Source: Lysobacterales bacterium (lineage in GTDB: Bacteria; Pseudomonadota; Gammaproteobacteria; Xanthomonadales; Rhodanobacteraceae). Taken from it: a stretch of 35,681 nucleotides of DNA. The stretch lies in the NCBI GenBank assembly GCA_015655335.1, contig JAATFF010000136.1, forward strand, positions 1-35,681. The letters are read 5' to 3'. Under the pieces are notes generated by a model. It had not been told where the DNA came from. It was given only the letters and a program-made list of their open reading frames with translations, and ran no database searches. Numbering within the stretch: the stretch's first letter is position 1; each line of letters opens with the position of its first letter. The translations under genes and the position numbers were made by a program. Below, piece after piece: positions 24,312 through 35,056 of the stretch.

Positions 24312-25892
24312 TCACTCCCACTCGATCGTAGCGGGTGGTTTGCCACTGATGTCATAAACTACACGAGAAATTCCGCATAATTCATTGATAATTCTATTAG
24401 AAACCGTACCAAGAAACTCATAAGGCAAGTGCGCCCAATGGGCGGTCATGAAATCGATGGTTTCCACTGCGCGGAGCGCGACCACCCATTCGTAAGCACG
24501 GGCGTCGCCCACGACCCCCACTGACTTCACGGGCAGAAATACGGCGAACGCCTGGCTGACCTTGTCGTACAGATCCGCCTTGCGCAGCTCCTCAATAAAG
24601 ATGGCATCGGCGCGCGCGAGCAGTTCGGCGTATTCGCGCTTTACTTCACCCAGAATGCGCACGCCCAGGCCCGGCCCGGGAAACGGATGGCGGTAGACCA
24701 TCTCGCGCGGCAGACCTAGTTCCACACCAATGCGGCGCACTTCGTCCTTGAACAATTCACGCAGCGGCTCGATCAGCTTCAGCTTCATGTGTTCGGGCAA
24801 GCCACCTACGTTGTGGTGACTCTTGATGACATGTGCCTTACCGGTTTTGCTTCCCGCCGATTCGATCACGTCCGGATAGATCGTGCCCTGTGCCAGCCAC
24901 TTCACATGACCGCTGCCGGTCGCGGTGACTTTGGCCGATTCCTCGTCGAAAATCTCCACGAACAAGCGGCCGATGATCTTGCGCTTGGCTTCGGGGTCGG
25001 CCACGCCTTCAAGCGCCTTGAAATAGCGTTCAGCGGCGTTGACGCGAATGACCTTGACGCCCATGTGTTCGGCCATGGTGGCCATCACTTGGTCGCCTTC
25101 CTGCCAGCGCAACAGGCCCGTGTCGACGAACACGCAAGTCAGCTGATTGCCGATCGCTCGATGCAGGAGCGCAGCGACCACGGACGAATCCACGCCCCCG
25201 GACAGACCTAGGAGTACATGATCGTTACCCACCTGCTCACGCACGCGGGCGATCTGGTCGTCGATGATATGCGCGGCCGTCCACAGTGTTTGACAACCGC
25301 AGATATCGGTGACGAAACGCTTGAGCAACGCGTTGCCTTGCTTGGTGTGCGTCACCTCGGGATGGAACTGCACGCCGTACCAGTGCTTGGCTTCGTTCGA
25401 CATGGCGGCGACCGGAATGCGGTCGGTCGTCGCCGTGATGGTAAAGCCCGGCGGAGCTTTGGCGACGTGATCGCCATGGCTCATCCAGACCTCAAGCGCA
25501 TGGCTGGATGCATGATCGCTGAGGCCGGCAAGCAGGCGATCGGCCGCAACGACATCGACGTGCGCATGACCGAACTCTCGCGCGTCGGCGGCTTCCGTGG
25601 CGCCACCCAGCTGTGCAGCCATTGTCTGCATGCCATAACAGATGCCGAGTATCGGCAAGCCCGAATCGAACACTTCCTGCGGTACCTTCGGTGCACCATG
25701 CAGCGTGGTGGATTCTGGACCGCCGGAAAGAATGATGCCTTTCGCGCCGTACGCGGCTATCTCGGCTGGATTGTGGTCCCACGCCCAGATTTCGCAGTAG
25801 ACGCCGATCTCGCGGATACGTCGCGCAATCAGCTGGGTGTACTGCGCGCCGAAGTCGAGGATGAGGATCTTGTCGCTATGGATATGGGTCAT
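24312..25892 (-). CDS. guaA: GMP synthase (glutamine-hydrolysing)
   Basis: 526 aa, full length. The class I glutamine amidotransferase half has Cys85 (GICYGMQ) and H177/E179 (VQFHPEVTH). The ATP-pyrophosphatase half starts with the P-loop SGGVDSS at 231-237, and the GMP-synthase C-terminal dimer domain ([13 protein letters not shown]) is complete to the final IEWE. It converts XMP to GMP. Its last bases are the attR of the genomic island downstream, which restores the same amino acids but a TGA stop instead of the old TAA. It follows guaB in the same direction, with a 164-bp gap that holds an inverted-repeat element. Confidence 0.97.
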   Translation of the reverse strand: MTHIHSDKILILDFGAQYTQLIARRIREIGVYCEIWAWDHNPAEIAAYGAKGIILSGGPESTTLHGAPKVPQEVFDSGLPILGICYGMQTMAAQLGGATEAADAREFGHAHVDVVAADRLLAGLSDHASSHALEVWMSHGDHVAKAPPGFTITATTDRIPVAAMSNEAKHWYGVQFHPEVTHTKQGNALLKRFVTDICGCQTLWTAAHIIDDQIARVREQVGNDHVLLGLSGGVDSSVVAALLHRAIGNQLTCVFVDTGLLRWQEGDQVMATMAEHMGVKVIRVNAAERYFKALEGVADPEAKRKIIGRLFVEIFDEESAKVTATGSGHVKWLAQGTIYPDVIESAGSKTGKAHVIKSHHNVGGLPEHMKLKLIEPLRELFKDEVRRIGVELGLPREMVYRHPFPGPGLGVRILGEVKREYAELLARADAIFIEELRKADLYDKVSQAFAVFLPVKSVGVVGDARAYEWVVALRAVETIDFMTAHWAHLPYEFLGTVSNRIINELCGISRVVYDISGKPPATIEWE

Positions 25893-25933
25893 GGCGGCGA
25901 AGTCAGGGAATGAGGGATGAGATGTGCTTGGCC

Positions 25934-26044
25934 GTCATCCGGAAAAAACCGGGATCTAGTCAAACATGCGTGCGAAGCGCACAAACCACTTATGAGCGCT
26001 TCGCACAGGTTATTCATACGAGATCCCGGCTTTTGCCGGGATGA
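25934..26044. repeat. Inverted-repeat (REP/MITE-like) element between guaB and guaA
   Basis: The 111-bp unit begins GTCATCCGG-AAAAAA-CCGGGATCT and ends AGATCCCGG-CTTTTG-CCGGGATGAC, nearly exact reverse complements of about 24 bases. Inside, GTGCGAAGCGC (25970-25980) and GCGCTTCGCAC (25994-26004) form a perfect 11-bp stem. Each outer arm is itself a small hairpin (CCGG/CCGG), as in REP-type palindromes paired head to head. Such elements may stabilise mRNA, weaken read-through or be moved by a RayT transposase. The TGA of guaB lies 13 bases away. Confidence 0.75.
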
Positions 26045-26056
26045 CGAGCGGGAGCA

Positions 26057-27541
<1,485 letters not shown>

Positions 27542-27655
27542 TTATACGCGGGAGTGGGACGAGGCGCGACTGCTGCCGACAAGAATGGTGCCAGATGCCG
27601 TTCCAAAACTGCCTAAAGGCCACGCCATTTAGCCAGCGTTAAACTCGAGACACCG

Positions 27656-28507
27656 TTACCCGCGTGCTTCGGCGGCTTCCAGGGTGTTTTCCATCAAGGT
27701 CGCCACCGTCATCGGACCGACGCCACCAGGAACCGGAGTGATCCAGCTGGCGCGTTGCGAAGCCACAGCGAAATCCACGTCGCCGACCAGGCGCCCATCG
27801 TCCAAGCGATTGATACCGACATCCACGACCACAGCCCCCGGCTTGATCCACTCCCCTTTCACGAGCCCCGGTTTGCCTACCGCAACAACCAGGATGTCGG
27901 CCTGTCTCACGAAGGATTCCAGATCGTGCGTAAAGCGATGACAACAGGTGGTGGTGCAGCCGGCGATCAACAACTCCAGTACGAGCGGACGCCCAACGTG
28001 ATTAGAGACGCCGACCACGACAGCATGTTGCCCACGCACGGGACGATCGGTATGTCCGAGCAACGTCATCACGCCCTTGGGCGTGCACGGGCGCAAACCA
28101 AAACGGCGCAAGGCCAAACGCCCGACATTGACGGCCTGGAAGCCATCGACGTCCTTGTTGGGATCGATGCGATCAACCAAGGCATCTTCATCGATATGTT
28201 CCGGCAGCGGCGACTGCACCAGAATGCCGTGCACGGTCGGATCGGCATTGAGCCGATCAATCAGCGCGAATAGTTCGGTCTGCGTCGTGTTTGAAGGCAG
28301 GTCGTAATCGAAAGAACGAAAACCCACTTGATGGCAAGCTTTGCGCTTGTTGCGCACATAGACCGACGACGCCGCATCGTCACCGACCAGCACGACCGCG
28401 AGGCCCGGCTCGGCATGCCCCTGTGCCTTGCGTTCGCTCACGCGCTTGCCGATCCGATCCAGCAGTTCCTGCGCGATGCGTTTGCCATCGAGGATGCGTG
28501 CGTTCAT
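27656..28507 (-). CDS. folD: Methylenetetrahydrofolate dehydrogenase/cyclohydrolase
   Basis: 283 aa from ATG 28507 (AGGA ten bases upstream); the open frame reaches 28675 but the protein family begins at [15 protein letters not shown]. The catalytic region is [15 protein letters not shown] (Tyr50, Lys54/Lys56), and the substrate site [11 protein letters not shown] and NADP-binding [19 protein letters not shown], then [13 protein letters not shown] are conserved. The protein interconverts methylene-, methenyl- and formyl-THF for purine and formyl-Met synthesis. It lies 141 bp upstream of guaB in the same direction. Confidence 0.95.
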   Translation of the reverse strand: MNARILDGKRIAQELLDRIGKRVSERKAQGHAEPGLAVVLVGDDAASSVYVRNKRKACHQVGFRSFDYDLPSNTTQTELFALIDRLNADPTVHGILVQSPLPEHIDEDALVDRIDPNKDVDGFQAVNVGRLALRRFGLRPCTPKGVMTLLGHTDRPVRGQHAVVVGVSNHVGRPLVLELLIAGCTTTCCHRFTHDLESFVRQADILVVAVGKPGLVKGEWIKPGAVVVDVGINRLDDGRLVGDVDFAVASQRASWITPVPGGVGPMTVATLMENTLEAAEARG

Positions 28508-28608
28508 GGGGTGTCCTGGTCTTTCTGAGCGACCATTATCCCGGCTTGTACGGGAACTCGCCATGCTTATTGCATGGGAAGAAGCATCGAGCTGTGCGGC
28601 CCTGAGGG

Positions 28609-29778
28609 CTATCCGTGTAGCGCGCAGAAGCGCTCGATATCTTCGTAGCCGTTGAACACGGCAGCCGCTCCACATCCCGGACAGGCGGGATCGCGCGGCA
28701 GCCGCGTTTCGCGAAAACGCATGCTGAGCGCGTCGAACGACAACAGTCGGCCGACCAGCGGTTCGCCAAGGTCAAGGATCAGCTTCAGCGCTTCGGTAGC
28801 CTGCAGCAAACCGACGATGCCCGGCAGCACGCCCAATACGCCGGCCTCGCTGCAGTTGGGTGCATCCGAGGCGGCAGGAGGTTCGGGGAACAGGCAGCGA
28901 TAACAGGGTGAATCGCTACGTCGCGGGTCGAACACGCTGACCTGGCCGGTGAAACGTTCGACCGCGCCGTAGACCATCGGTATGTTCAGCCGTCGCGTCG
29001 ATGCGGCGAGCAGATAGCGCGCAGGGAAATTGTCAGCACCATCGATGACCACGTCATGCCCGATCAGCAGGCGTTCGACGTTGTCAGCCTGCAGGCGCTG
29101 GTTGCGTAGATCCAGCTGCACACGTGGATTGAGCGCCGCCAAGGTCATGCGTGCGGATTCGGTCTTGGCCATGCCAACCCGCGCGTCCGCGTGGATCACT
29201 TGTCGATGCAGGTTCGAGCGTTCAACGCGGTCGTCGTCTATAAGCGTGAGCCGCCCCACTCCTGCTGCTGCAAGATAAAGTGCAGCCGGCGCACCTAAGC
29301 CGCCCGCGCCCAAGAGCACGATGCTGGCTTGGCTGAGTTTGAGTTGTCCAGACTCACCAACCTGTGGCAGTCGTAACTGACGTGCGTAGCGCTCTGCGAA
29401 ATCCGCATCGACGCGACCGACACGAACCGGCAAGCCCTCGTTTTTCCAGCGCTCAAAGCCCCCCGCGACGGACGACACCTGGCGATAGCCCATTCGCTGC
29501 AGCGCTTCGGCTGCTAGCAGGGATCGCCGACCACTGGCGCAGATCGTGAGAATGACGCGGTCGCGATTAGGTTCGTTATCTTCGATGCGTAATTCGAGAA
29601 ATCCGCGCGATAAAGCCAAGGCACCGGCAGGAGATCCTGCCGCACGCTCGTCGTCTTCACGCACATCGATCAGCAAGGCGCCTTTGGCCTGCTGGCCAAA
29701 GGCCTCGGCAGGTGACATCTCCGGCACGCTTTGACGCAATGTGGCCAACCAGGATTCGCGATTTAGGGATTCGCTCAT
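28609..29778 (-). CDS. moeB: Rhodanese-MoeB fusion: molybdopterin-synthase adenylyltransferase
   Basis: 389 aa. A rhodanese domain is at the N-terminus (about 15-115: [15 protein letters not shown]; active-site Cys80 in TICASGRRS, then [13 protein letters not shown]), followed by the ThiF/MoeB domain (about 125-389). The latter has the ATP motif [32 protein letters not shown], and the zinc pairs C292/C295 (CYRCLFPEP) and C366/C369 (CPGCG), with [14 protein letters not shown]. coli MoeB (about 250 aa) lacks a rhodanese, and in eukaryotic MOCS3 it is C-terminal. The order here may hand sulfur directly to the MoaD thiocarboxylate. A thiamine or tRNA-thiolation role is possible. The oxidoreductase at 16039 would need molybdopterin. 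Confidence 0.9.
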   Translation of the reverse strand: MSESLNRESWLATLRQSVPEMSPAEAFGQQAKGALLIDVREDDERAAGSPAGALALSRGFLELRIEDNEPNRDRVILTICASGRRSLLAAEALQRMGYRQVSSVAGGFERWKNEGLPVRVGRVDADFAERYARQLRLPQVGESGQLKLSQASIVLLGAGGLGAPAALYLAAAGVGRLTLIDDDRVERSNLHRQVIHADARVGMAKTESARMTLAALNPRVQLDLRNQRLQADNVERLLIGHDVVIDGADNFPARYLLAASTRRLNIPMVYGAVERFTGQVSVFDPRRSDSPCYRCLFPEPPAASDAPNCSEAGVLGVLPGIVGLLQATEALKLILDLGEPLVGRLLSFDALSMRFRETRLPRDPACPGCGAAAVFNGYEDIERFCALHG

Positions 29779-29816
29779 GCGTGCAGTGTAAGACGACGCG
29801 GGTGCAATACCCGTTA

Positions 29817-31214
29817 TTATTTACGCTTCTTCATCTCGCGGATCATGCGCTGGCGCTTGCGCTGTTGCGCCTCGGTGAGCACATTCCGCTTGCCTGCGAA
29901 GGGGTTGTCGCCGTCACGGAATTCGATACGGACCGGCGTGCCTTCCAGTTTGTAGCGCTTGCGGAAGAAATTTTCCAGGTAGCGCCGATACGCCGGCGCA
30001 ATGTGCTTGGTACGGCTGCCGTGGATAACGATGGTCGGCGGATTGTTGCCGCCGGGGTGGGCAAAACGCAGTTTCGGAGCATGCCCGCGCACGAGCGGCG
30101 GCTGGTAGCCCTCGTAAGCGCGCTCGAGCGTTTTAGTGAGATCCGACGAACCGAGTTCGCGCGTGGCCGCCGAGTGTGCACGCACGACAGCACGCATCAG
30201 TTCGCGCAGGCCTGAGCCGTGCAACGCCGAAATGAATACTTGTTTGGCCCAGTCCACGAATGCGAGCCGGCGTTCCAACGCACGCTGACATTGTTCGCGC
30301 TGGTATGTATCCATGCCGTCCCATTTGTTGACCGCAATCACTAGCGCCCTGCCCTCTTCGAGCACATGGCCGATCAAGGTGAGATCTTGGTCGGCCAGGT
30401 TTTCGCGCGCATCGACCATCAACACTACGACTTGCGACGCCGCCATGGACTGCAGGGTCTTGATGACGCTGAATTTCTCGACCGCCTCTTCGACACGCGC
30501 TCTGCGCCGTACGCCAGCGGTGTCGATCAGCGTGTACCGCTTGCCATCGCGTTCCAGCGGCACGCGGATGGGATCGCGCGTGGTACCGGCGACATCGGAG
30601 ACGATCAACCTATCCTCGCCGAGCAAGCGATTGATCAAGGTGGATTTGCCGGCATTGGGACGACCGACGATGGCGACACGAATGCTGTCTTTGTCTTCCG
30701 GAGCCAGCTCTTCGTGGACGTCTTCGGGCAACAAGGGCAATGCTGCCGCGATGAGTTCTTCCGTACCGCGGTTGTGCGCCGCCGACAATGGCAACGTATG
30801 AGCGATGCCGAACACGGCGAATTCCGCCATGGCATTTTGCTCATCCAGACCGTCGGTCTTGTTGACTGCGGTGATGATCGGCTTACCGCTGCGGCGCAAC
30901 TCATCGAGGATGCTGCGATCCTGCGGCAGCAGGCCATCACGCGCGTCGACCACGAAGATCAGTACCTGCGCCTCGTCGATAGCGAGACGCACTTGTTGTG
31001 CGGTCAGTGCATCAATGCCTTCATCGACACCGGAAAGGCCGCCGGTGTCGACCACCACAAACGGTCGTGCACCGGTGCGGCACACGCCGTAGTGGCGATC
31101 GCGGGTGAGGCCCGGCATATCAGCCACCAAGGCGTCGCGTGTACGCGTCAACGCATTGAACAGGGTCGATTTACCGACGTTGGGACGACCGACCAGGGCG
31201 ATGACAGGCAGCAC
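29817..31214 (-). CDS. der: Ribosome-assembly GTPase Der (EngA)
   Basis: 465 aa from a GTG at 31214 (GGAATTATGATTC upstream). Two tandem GTPase domains: first P-loop GRPNVGKSTLFN at 9-20, second GRPNAGKSTLIN near 180-191, with DTGGLSG and DTAGVRRRARV as G3 motifs and NKTD, NKWD as G4 motifs. The C-terminal KH-like domain ends in a basic tail (QRKRQRMIREMKKRK). It acts in 50S subunit maturation. It is the last gene of the conserved yfgM-bamB-der run, 18 bp after bamB. Confidence 0.97.
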   Translation of the reverse strand: MLPVIALVGRPNVGKSTLFNALTRTRDALVADMPGLTRDRHYGVCRTGARPFVVVDTGGLSGVDEGIDALTAQQVRLAIDEAQVLIFVVDARDGLLPQDRSILDELRRSGKPIITAVNKTDGLDEQNAMAEFAVFGIAHTLPLSAAHNRGTEELIAAALPLLPEDVHEELAPEDKDSIRVAIVGRPNAGKSTLINRLLGEDRLIVSDVAGTTRDPIRVPLERDGKRYTLIDTAGVRRRARVEEAVEKFSVIKTLQSMAASQVVVLMVDARENLADQDLTLIGHVLEEGRALVIAVNKWDGMDTYQREQCQRALERRLAFVDWAKQVFISALHGSGLRELMRAVVRAHSAATRELGSSDLTKTLERAYEGYQPPLVRGHAPKLRFAHPGGNNPPTIVIHGSRTKHIAPAYRRYLENFFRKRYKLEGTPVRIEFRDGDNPFAGKRNVLTEAQQRKRQRMIREMKKRK

Positions 31215-31232
31215 GAATCATAATTCCAAAGA

Positions 31233-32432
31233 TTATTTCGCGCCGAGGCGATAAGCGACGATATGACCCTGTACATCGACGACGTACACCAGGTCGCCGG
31301 CGACCACCGGCTGCGCCCGGATAGCTTTCTTGGAAAGACGCTCGCGCCCAGCCAAGGCGCCATCGCCAACCTGCAGCCAATGGACATAGCCTTCAATGTC
31401 GCCGACGACGACATAATTGCCCTGCACAGACGGCGCGGTCAGCCAGCGATATTTCAGCGCATCGCTCTTCCACATATCGGCGCCGCTGCTCTTATCGAAC
31501 GCCCACACTTGGGAATCCTCGTTCACGGCGAAAAGGCTGCTGCCACTCACGGCCAACGATGTGTACGTGGAGAACGGGCGCGCCCATACCGGACGACCAC
31601 TGGGGCCATCCACCGCCGTCAGGTTGCCATGGTAGGCGCTGGCGTAGAGGCTGGTGCCGTCGAGCAAGACGTTTCCGTCGGCATCGTTCATCCGGTCGAT
31701 ATCGGTACGGCCTTCGCCGCTCGACAGTTTCTGTTCCCACAGCTTATCGCCGTTGTCCAGGCGCAGCGCAATCAGTTTGCCGTCATCGCTGCCGAAGAAC
31801 ACGACGCCATTGGCGACCAGCAGCGGGCCATTGCCACGCAAGCTGAGCAGCGGGACGTTGCCTTGGTCATTGACCCAACGACGCTCACCCGTGCCGCTGT
31901 CCAGACCGTATATGCGACCGTCCTGGGTGCGCACGAGAACCAACTGGCCTGCAATCGCCGGGGAGTCGATCACTTCCGAGGGCAAGGTGCTGGTCCAGCG
32001 CTCGCTGCCGTCCTTGGTGTTCAACCCGAACACGTGCCCGTCGAGAGTGCCAACGGTCAGCAGGTCACCCGAAACAGCCGGACCGCCCGAATAGAACGCA
32101 TCGGCACGCTTCTTGTCGCCCCAGCCAAACCAGCCGTGAAGACGTGTCTTCTTTTCCCACAGTGTCTTGCCGCTGGCGGCATCGTAAGCAGCGATCACGC
32201 CATCGGTGCTGGCGGCATAGAGCACGCCATCAACGACGGCCGGTTGCATGCGCACACCGCTGTCACCGGCACCATGACCGACACGCGTATTCCACACCTT
32301 GGTCACTTGGACGGTGGGTTTGAAATCCTTAGCCAGCGGAGTCGGCGGCTGGATGTTTTCTTTCTTGAATGAATGGCAGCCCGCGAGGGCTACCAACGAA
32401 CCGGTCAGTACGATCAGCCAAAAACGTTTCAT
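31233..32432 (-). CDS. bamB: Outer membrane assembly lipoprotein BamB
   Basis: 399 aa. Lipoprotein signal ending in LAGC18. The remainder is a PQQ-type beta-propeller with repeated GVLYAASTDGVIAAYDAASGKTLWEKK and GHVFGLNTKDGSERW-like blades. BamB is the scaffold of the BAM complex that inserts beta-barrel proteins. Its ATG overlaps the stop of yfgM by 4 bp (ATGA), so translation is probably coupled. The gene der follows after 18 bp. Confidence 0.95.
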   Translation of the reverse strand: MKRFWLIVLTGSLVALAGCHSFKKENIQPPTPLAKDFKPTVQVTKVWNTRVGHGAGDSGVRMQPAVVDGVLYAASTDGVIAAYDAASGKTLWEKKTRLHGWFGWGDKKRADAFYSGGPAVSGDLLTVGTLDGHVFGLNTKDGSERWTSTLPSEVIDSPAIAGQLVLVRTQDGRIYGLDSGTGERRWVNDQGNVPLLSLRGNGPLLVANGVVFFGSDDGKLIALRLDNGDKLWEQKLSSGEGRTDIDRMNDADGNVLLDGTSLYASAYHGNLTAVDGPSGRPVWARPFSTYTSLAVSGSSLFAVNEDSQVWAFDKSSGADMWKSDALKYRWLTAPSVQGNYVVVGDIEGYVHWLQVGDGALAGRERLSKKAIRAQPVVAGDLVYVVDVQGHIVAYRLGAK

Positions 32433-33079
32433 GCACCCTGCTTCCCGGCCGTGGCCAGATCGTCGATTTTCATTTGCACTTCATTGCCCTGCTGCGCACT
32501 CGGGCCCATGGCCTTCACGGCGGCCTGATATGCCTTCAGAGCATCATCGCGCCGTCCAAGCTTGACCAGCGCATCGCCGCGTAGTTCCTGGCCCACGATG
32601 GCATAGCTGTCGGCAGGCATGCGATCGAGCGCGCTCAAGGCATCTTGGGCATTGCCCTGCCCCAGCTGCACATGGGCGATACGCAGCTCCACCAGCGCTT
32701 TGAATTCCTTGCTCGGCGCATGTTGCTCTGCCCAGTTGAGCGATTCGAGCGCCTTGTCGAACTGTTTGGATTCCACTTGCCGACGAGCACGGTCGCTGAC
32801 CGCCAACATGGCATAGGGCGTATCCGCGTAATCGCTCATCAGCTGCTGCGTGAGAGCGTCCACCGTCCGGCTGTCGCCGTTATCGAGAACGGACTGCAAT
32901 TGCTGATAGATACCCGACGCCGCCGTTTGATGCGCAACCCTGTGATTACGCCATTCCTGATACCCGAAAATGGCAACCAGGCCGATGACGACACCCACGA
33001 CGATCGACAGGCCATTCTGCCTTAGCCATTTTTGTACGCGTTCGCTCTGTTCGTAGTCGTCGTATGCATCAAATGCCAT
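32429..33079 (-). CDS. yfgM: YfgM-like ancillary SecYEG translocon subunit (TPR protein)
   Basis: 216 aa from ATG 33079, the known family start MAFDAYDDYEQSERVQKWLRQNG; an upstream frame to 33193 has no support. One membrane segment (about 24-42, LSIVVGVVIGLVAIFGYQEW) is followed by a periplasmic TPR region. YfgM in E. coli binds PpiD at the SecYEG translocon and helps periplasmic folding. It overlaps bamB by 4 bp. The neighbour upstream is rodZ; hisS and ispG, which lie between in E. coli, are absent from this locus. Confidence 0.9.
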   Translation of the reverse strand: MAFDAYDDYEQSERVQKWLRQNGLSIVVGVVIGLVAIFGYQEWRNHRVAHQTAASGIYQQLQSVLDNGDSRTVDALTQQLMSDYADTPYAMLAVSDRARRQVESKQFDKALESLNWAEQHAPSKEFKALVELRIAHVQLGQGNAQDALSALDRMPADSYAIVGQELRGDALVKLGRRDDALKAYQAAVKAMGPSAQQGNEVQMKIDDLATAGKQGA

Positions 33080-33230
33080 GCAATCACCGTGTCGCAAGAG
33101 ACGCCGCAAGGCGCCAGAAAGGGTGTTCTTGGGCCGCCGCGATTCGGCCGCAGGCGACATTGCCTGCCTCGTGGGCAGACAATGCGCAAGCATAACCGAT
33201 CAGGATGGTCGAGGGACGCCGAACCCGCCG

Positions 33231-34265
33231 TCAGGCGCCGGCCGGCGTCGCTTTGCCATCCTGAATATCGACGCGGAAATGCGCCACATTGGAGTGACGG
33301 TAGGGATCCAGCGGCATCGGCTGGCCGTCTACATTGACCTGTGCCCCGGCAGCATTGCCGATACGCACTTCAAGCGGCTGGTCGCTGCGATAGGTCTTGG
33401 CCGTTCCTGCTGATAGCAAGCCATATTCGAGACGCGAGCCGTCCTTGCCAATCACCTCTACCCAGCTGCTGTTGGCCAAGGTGAGTGTGAGGCTGTGACT
33501 GCCCGCACCTATCGTAGCCGCCGCGCTGTTGCCGGTTGGCGGTGCGATGGTCGCATCGCTCTCCAGGTTAGGAACAGGCACCATGGAGGCGAGCAGCGGC
33601 TGTTCGGACGTGCGCGCAATGGAAGATGCGGGCGCAGGCGCGACGATGCTCTGAGCGAGTGTTGTAGCGTTGGCATATGCCTTGGCGGCACTCGCCGCGG
33701 CCGCCGGAGCGGCCGGCGGCGGCGCATCCTGTTGCGCGACAGGGGTAGCGTCGAGGGGCGCCAGATGACTCATGTCGTGCGTCAGCGTGCCGCGCATGCC
33801 TAGCCACACCGTCGGCACCGCAATCACCAAGGTCAACACCACATAGGTGGCTGCGGTCGCGTAACGATCCAACAGATAGCGCGAGTGCGAAACACCGCCG
33901 GTGACGACCAGCGGAGGCTGGCTGGGTCTAAGTCGGGCGACTGCCGTCTCGATTTCGGACTCGTCGATTTCCAGGTAACGCGCGTACTTGCGGATGTAAC
34001 CGCTGAGATACACCTGGTAGTCGATGCCTTGATGCTCGTTGTTCTCGAGTTGGCGCAACACCTTCGCAGGCAGGCGCAAGGCGTGGCCGCAAGCTTCAAT
34101 ATCCAGGCCACGCGCTTCACGTACGGCGCGTAGACGCGAACCAAAGCCAGGTGCTTCGTTGAAGCGGAATTCGGCAGTGTTCTCATCCATGTTCACTGCG
34201 GTCGTGGCGGACGTGGCGGAGGTTGATTCCTCCTGTCCTCCCGGATTGGACTGCTCGGAAGTCAT
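33231..34265 (-). CDS. rodZ: RodZ-like cell-shape protein (HTH plus DUF4115)
   Basis: 344 aa. A RodZ-type helix-turn-helix domain (about 40-112: GSRLRAVREARGLDIEACGHALRL, then GYIRKYARYLEID) is cytoplasmic, a membrane segment lies at about 135-156, and an Ala/Pro-rich linker leads to the periplasmic DUF4115 beta domain (LTLTLANSSWVEVIGKDGSRLEYGLL, ending near VAHFRVDI). RodZ connects MreB with the cell-elongation machinery. Its ATG overlaps the end of pilF by 4 bp. A hydrophilic N-terminal extension of about 38 residues is not seen in E. coli RodZ. Confidence 0.9.
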   Translation of the reverse strand: MTSEQSNPGGQEESTSATSATTAVNMDENTAEFRFNEAPGFGSRLRAVREARGLDIEACGHALRLPAKVLRQLENNEHQGIDYQVYLSGYIRKYARYLEIDESEIETAVARLRPSQPPLVVTGGVSHSRYLLDRYATAATYVVLTLVIAVPTVWLGMRGTLTHDMSHLAPLDATPVAQQDAPPPAAPAAAASAAKAYANATTLAQSIVAPAPASSIARTSEQPLLASMVPVPNLESDATIAPPTGNSAAATIGAGSHSLTLTLANSSWVEVIGKDGSRLEYGLLSAGTAKTYRSDQPLEVRIGNAAGAQVNVDGQPMPLDPYRHSNVAHFRVDIQDGKATPAGA

Positions 34266-35056
34266 GGGCGTGCGGTTTGATTGAGGGCCTGTGCCTGCTC
34301 CGAATCCGGGAACTGACTTAATAGCCGTTTGCTGTAATTCTGAGCAGCATCCGTGTTGCCCAGGTGAGATTCGATTTCATAGCCCAGCTTCAGCGAATCG
34401 GGGCTGGCTTGACCCATCGTGTCGAGACGCTGCAAGAACGCACTGGCGTGGAAGAAATCATTATTGAGGTAGAGCACGTTGGTGAGCTGGAGCAATGCGT
34501 TGGCATTGTCCGCATTGCGCTGCACAGCCTGACGGAAGCTGGCCTCGGCACTCACGCGATCGTTCAACTTCAATTGACAGACACCCTGATTGGTCAGAGC
34601 GACATCGGGTGTTTGATAAAACGGGTCCGCTACCGCCTTGGTGAAGTACGGCAGAGATTCCTGCACCTTGCCGTCATTGCACAAGAATTGGCCAAGGTTG
34701 TTGTTGGTATCGCCCTTGCCCGGCTGCAGCTCGACGGCTCTGCGGTAATGGATTTCCGCATTGGGCATATCGCTGATGCGTTCGTAGATATACGCCATCA
34801 CCGTCTGCGCCGGCACGTAGTTCGGATCGTCGTTGACGGCGATCTTGACCTTCTCCAGCGCACCCTGCAGGTTGCCGATATCGATGTAGTGCTGCGCGAG
34901 ACGCGTATGCACATCCGCCGCACTTTGAGCTTTCTGCGCCTTGGTTTCCGAAGGTAATTTGGGCTCGGGCGGCGGTGGCGGGGCAACCATGCCTCGGTGG
35001 CAACCGGCCAGCAAGACCGTCATGCCGATGCCAAGCCAAAGACGATTACGCCGCAT
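34262..35056 (-). CDS. pilF: Type IV pilus biogenesis lipoprotein PilF/PilW
   Basis: 264 aa from ATG 35056; GAGG lies nine bases upstream and this start overlaps the rlmN stop by 11 bp. A GTG at 35065 gives three more residues. Lipoprotein signal ([19 protein letters not shown]), then a run of TPR units ([54 protein letters not shown], and so on). PilF is the pilotin that places the PilQ secretin in the outer membrane. The gene sits between rlmN and rodZ, the usual place in Xanthomonadales and pseudomonads. Confidence 0.92.
   Translation of the reverse strand: MRRNRLWLGIGMTVLLAGCHRGMVAPPPPPEPKLPSETKAQKAQSAADVHTRLAQHYIDIGNLQGALEKVKIAVNDDPNYVPAQTVMAYIYERISDMPNAEIHYRRAVELQPGKGDTNNNLGQFLCNDGKVQESLPYFTKAVADPFYQTPDVALTNQGVCQLKLNDRVSAEASFRQAVQRNADNANALLQLTNVLYLNNDFFHASAFLQRLDTMGQASPDSLKLGYEIESHLGNTDAAQNYSKRLLSQFPDSEQAQALNQTARP

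Larger units (their letters stand above)
20805..24327. mobile_element. guaA-associated genomic island (about 3.5 kb)
   Basis: The island is bounded by a 12-bp direct repeat TCCCACTCGATC at 20805-20816 (attL) and 24316-24327 (attR, the guaA 3' end). Reading the minus strand, attL is GATCGAGTGGGA followed by ATAA, so the codons E-W-E-stop (GAG TGG GAA TAA) remain as the former end of guaA, while the island supplies a new end (GAG TGG GAG TGA). Contents: AbiEi/AbiEii pair, a truncated LA2681-type gene and a truncated P4-type integrase that starts next to guaA. The guaA 3' end is a known target of P4-like integrases. TTTACCGTCA repeats lie near both ends. Because the catalytic domain of the integrase is missing, the island is probably fixed. 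Confidence 0.85.

Noticed and set aside
31263-32372. 369-aa plus-strand frame opposite bamB
   Set aside because: Exact antisense of a certain gene; composition rich in His, Arg and Gln as usual for such shadows. The same applies to 30366-31223 (opposite der), 25218-25913 (opposite guaA) and 26105-26812 (opposite guaB).
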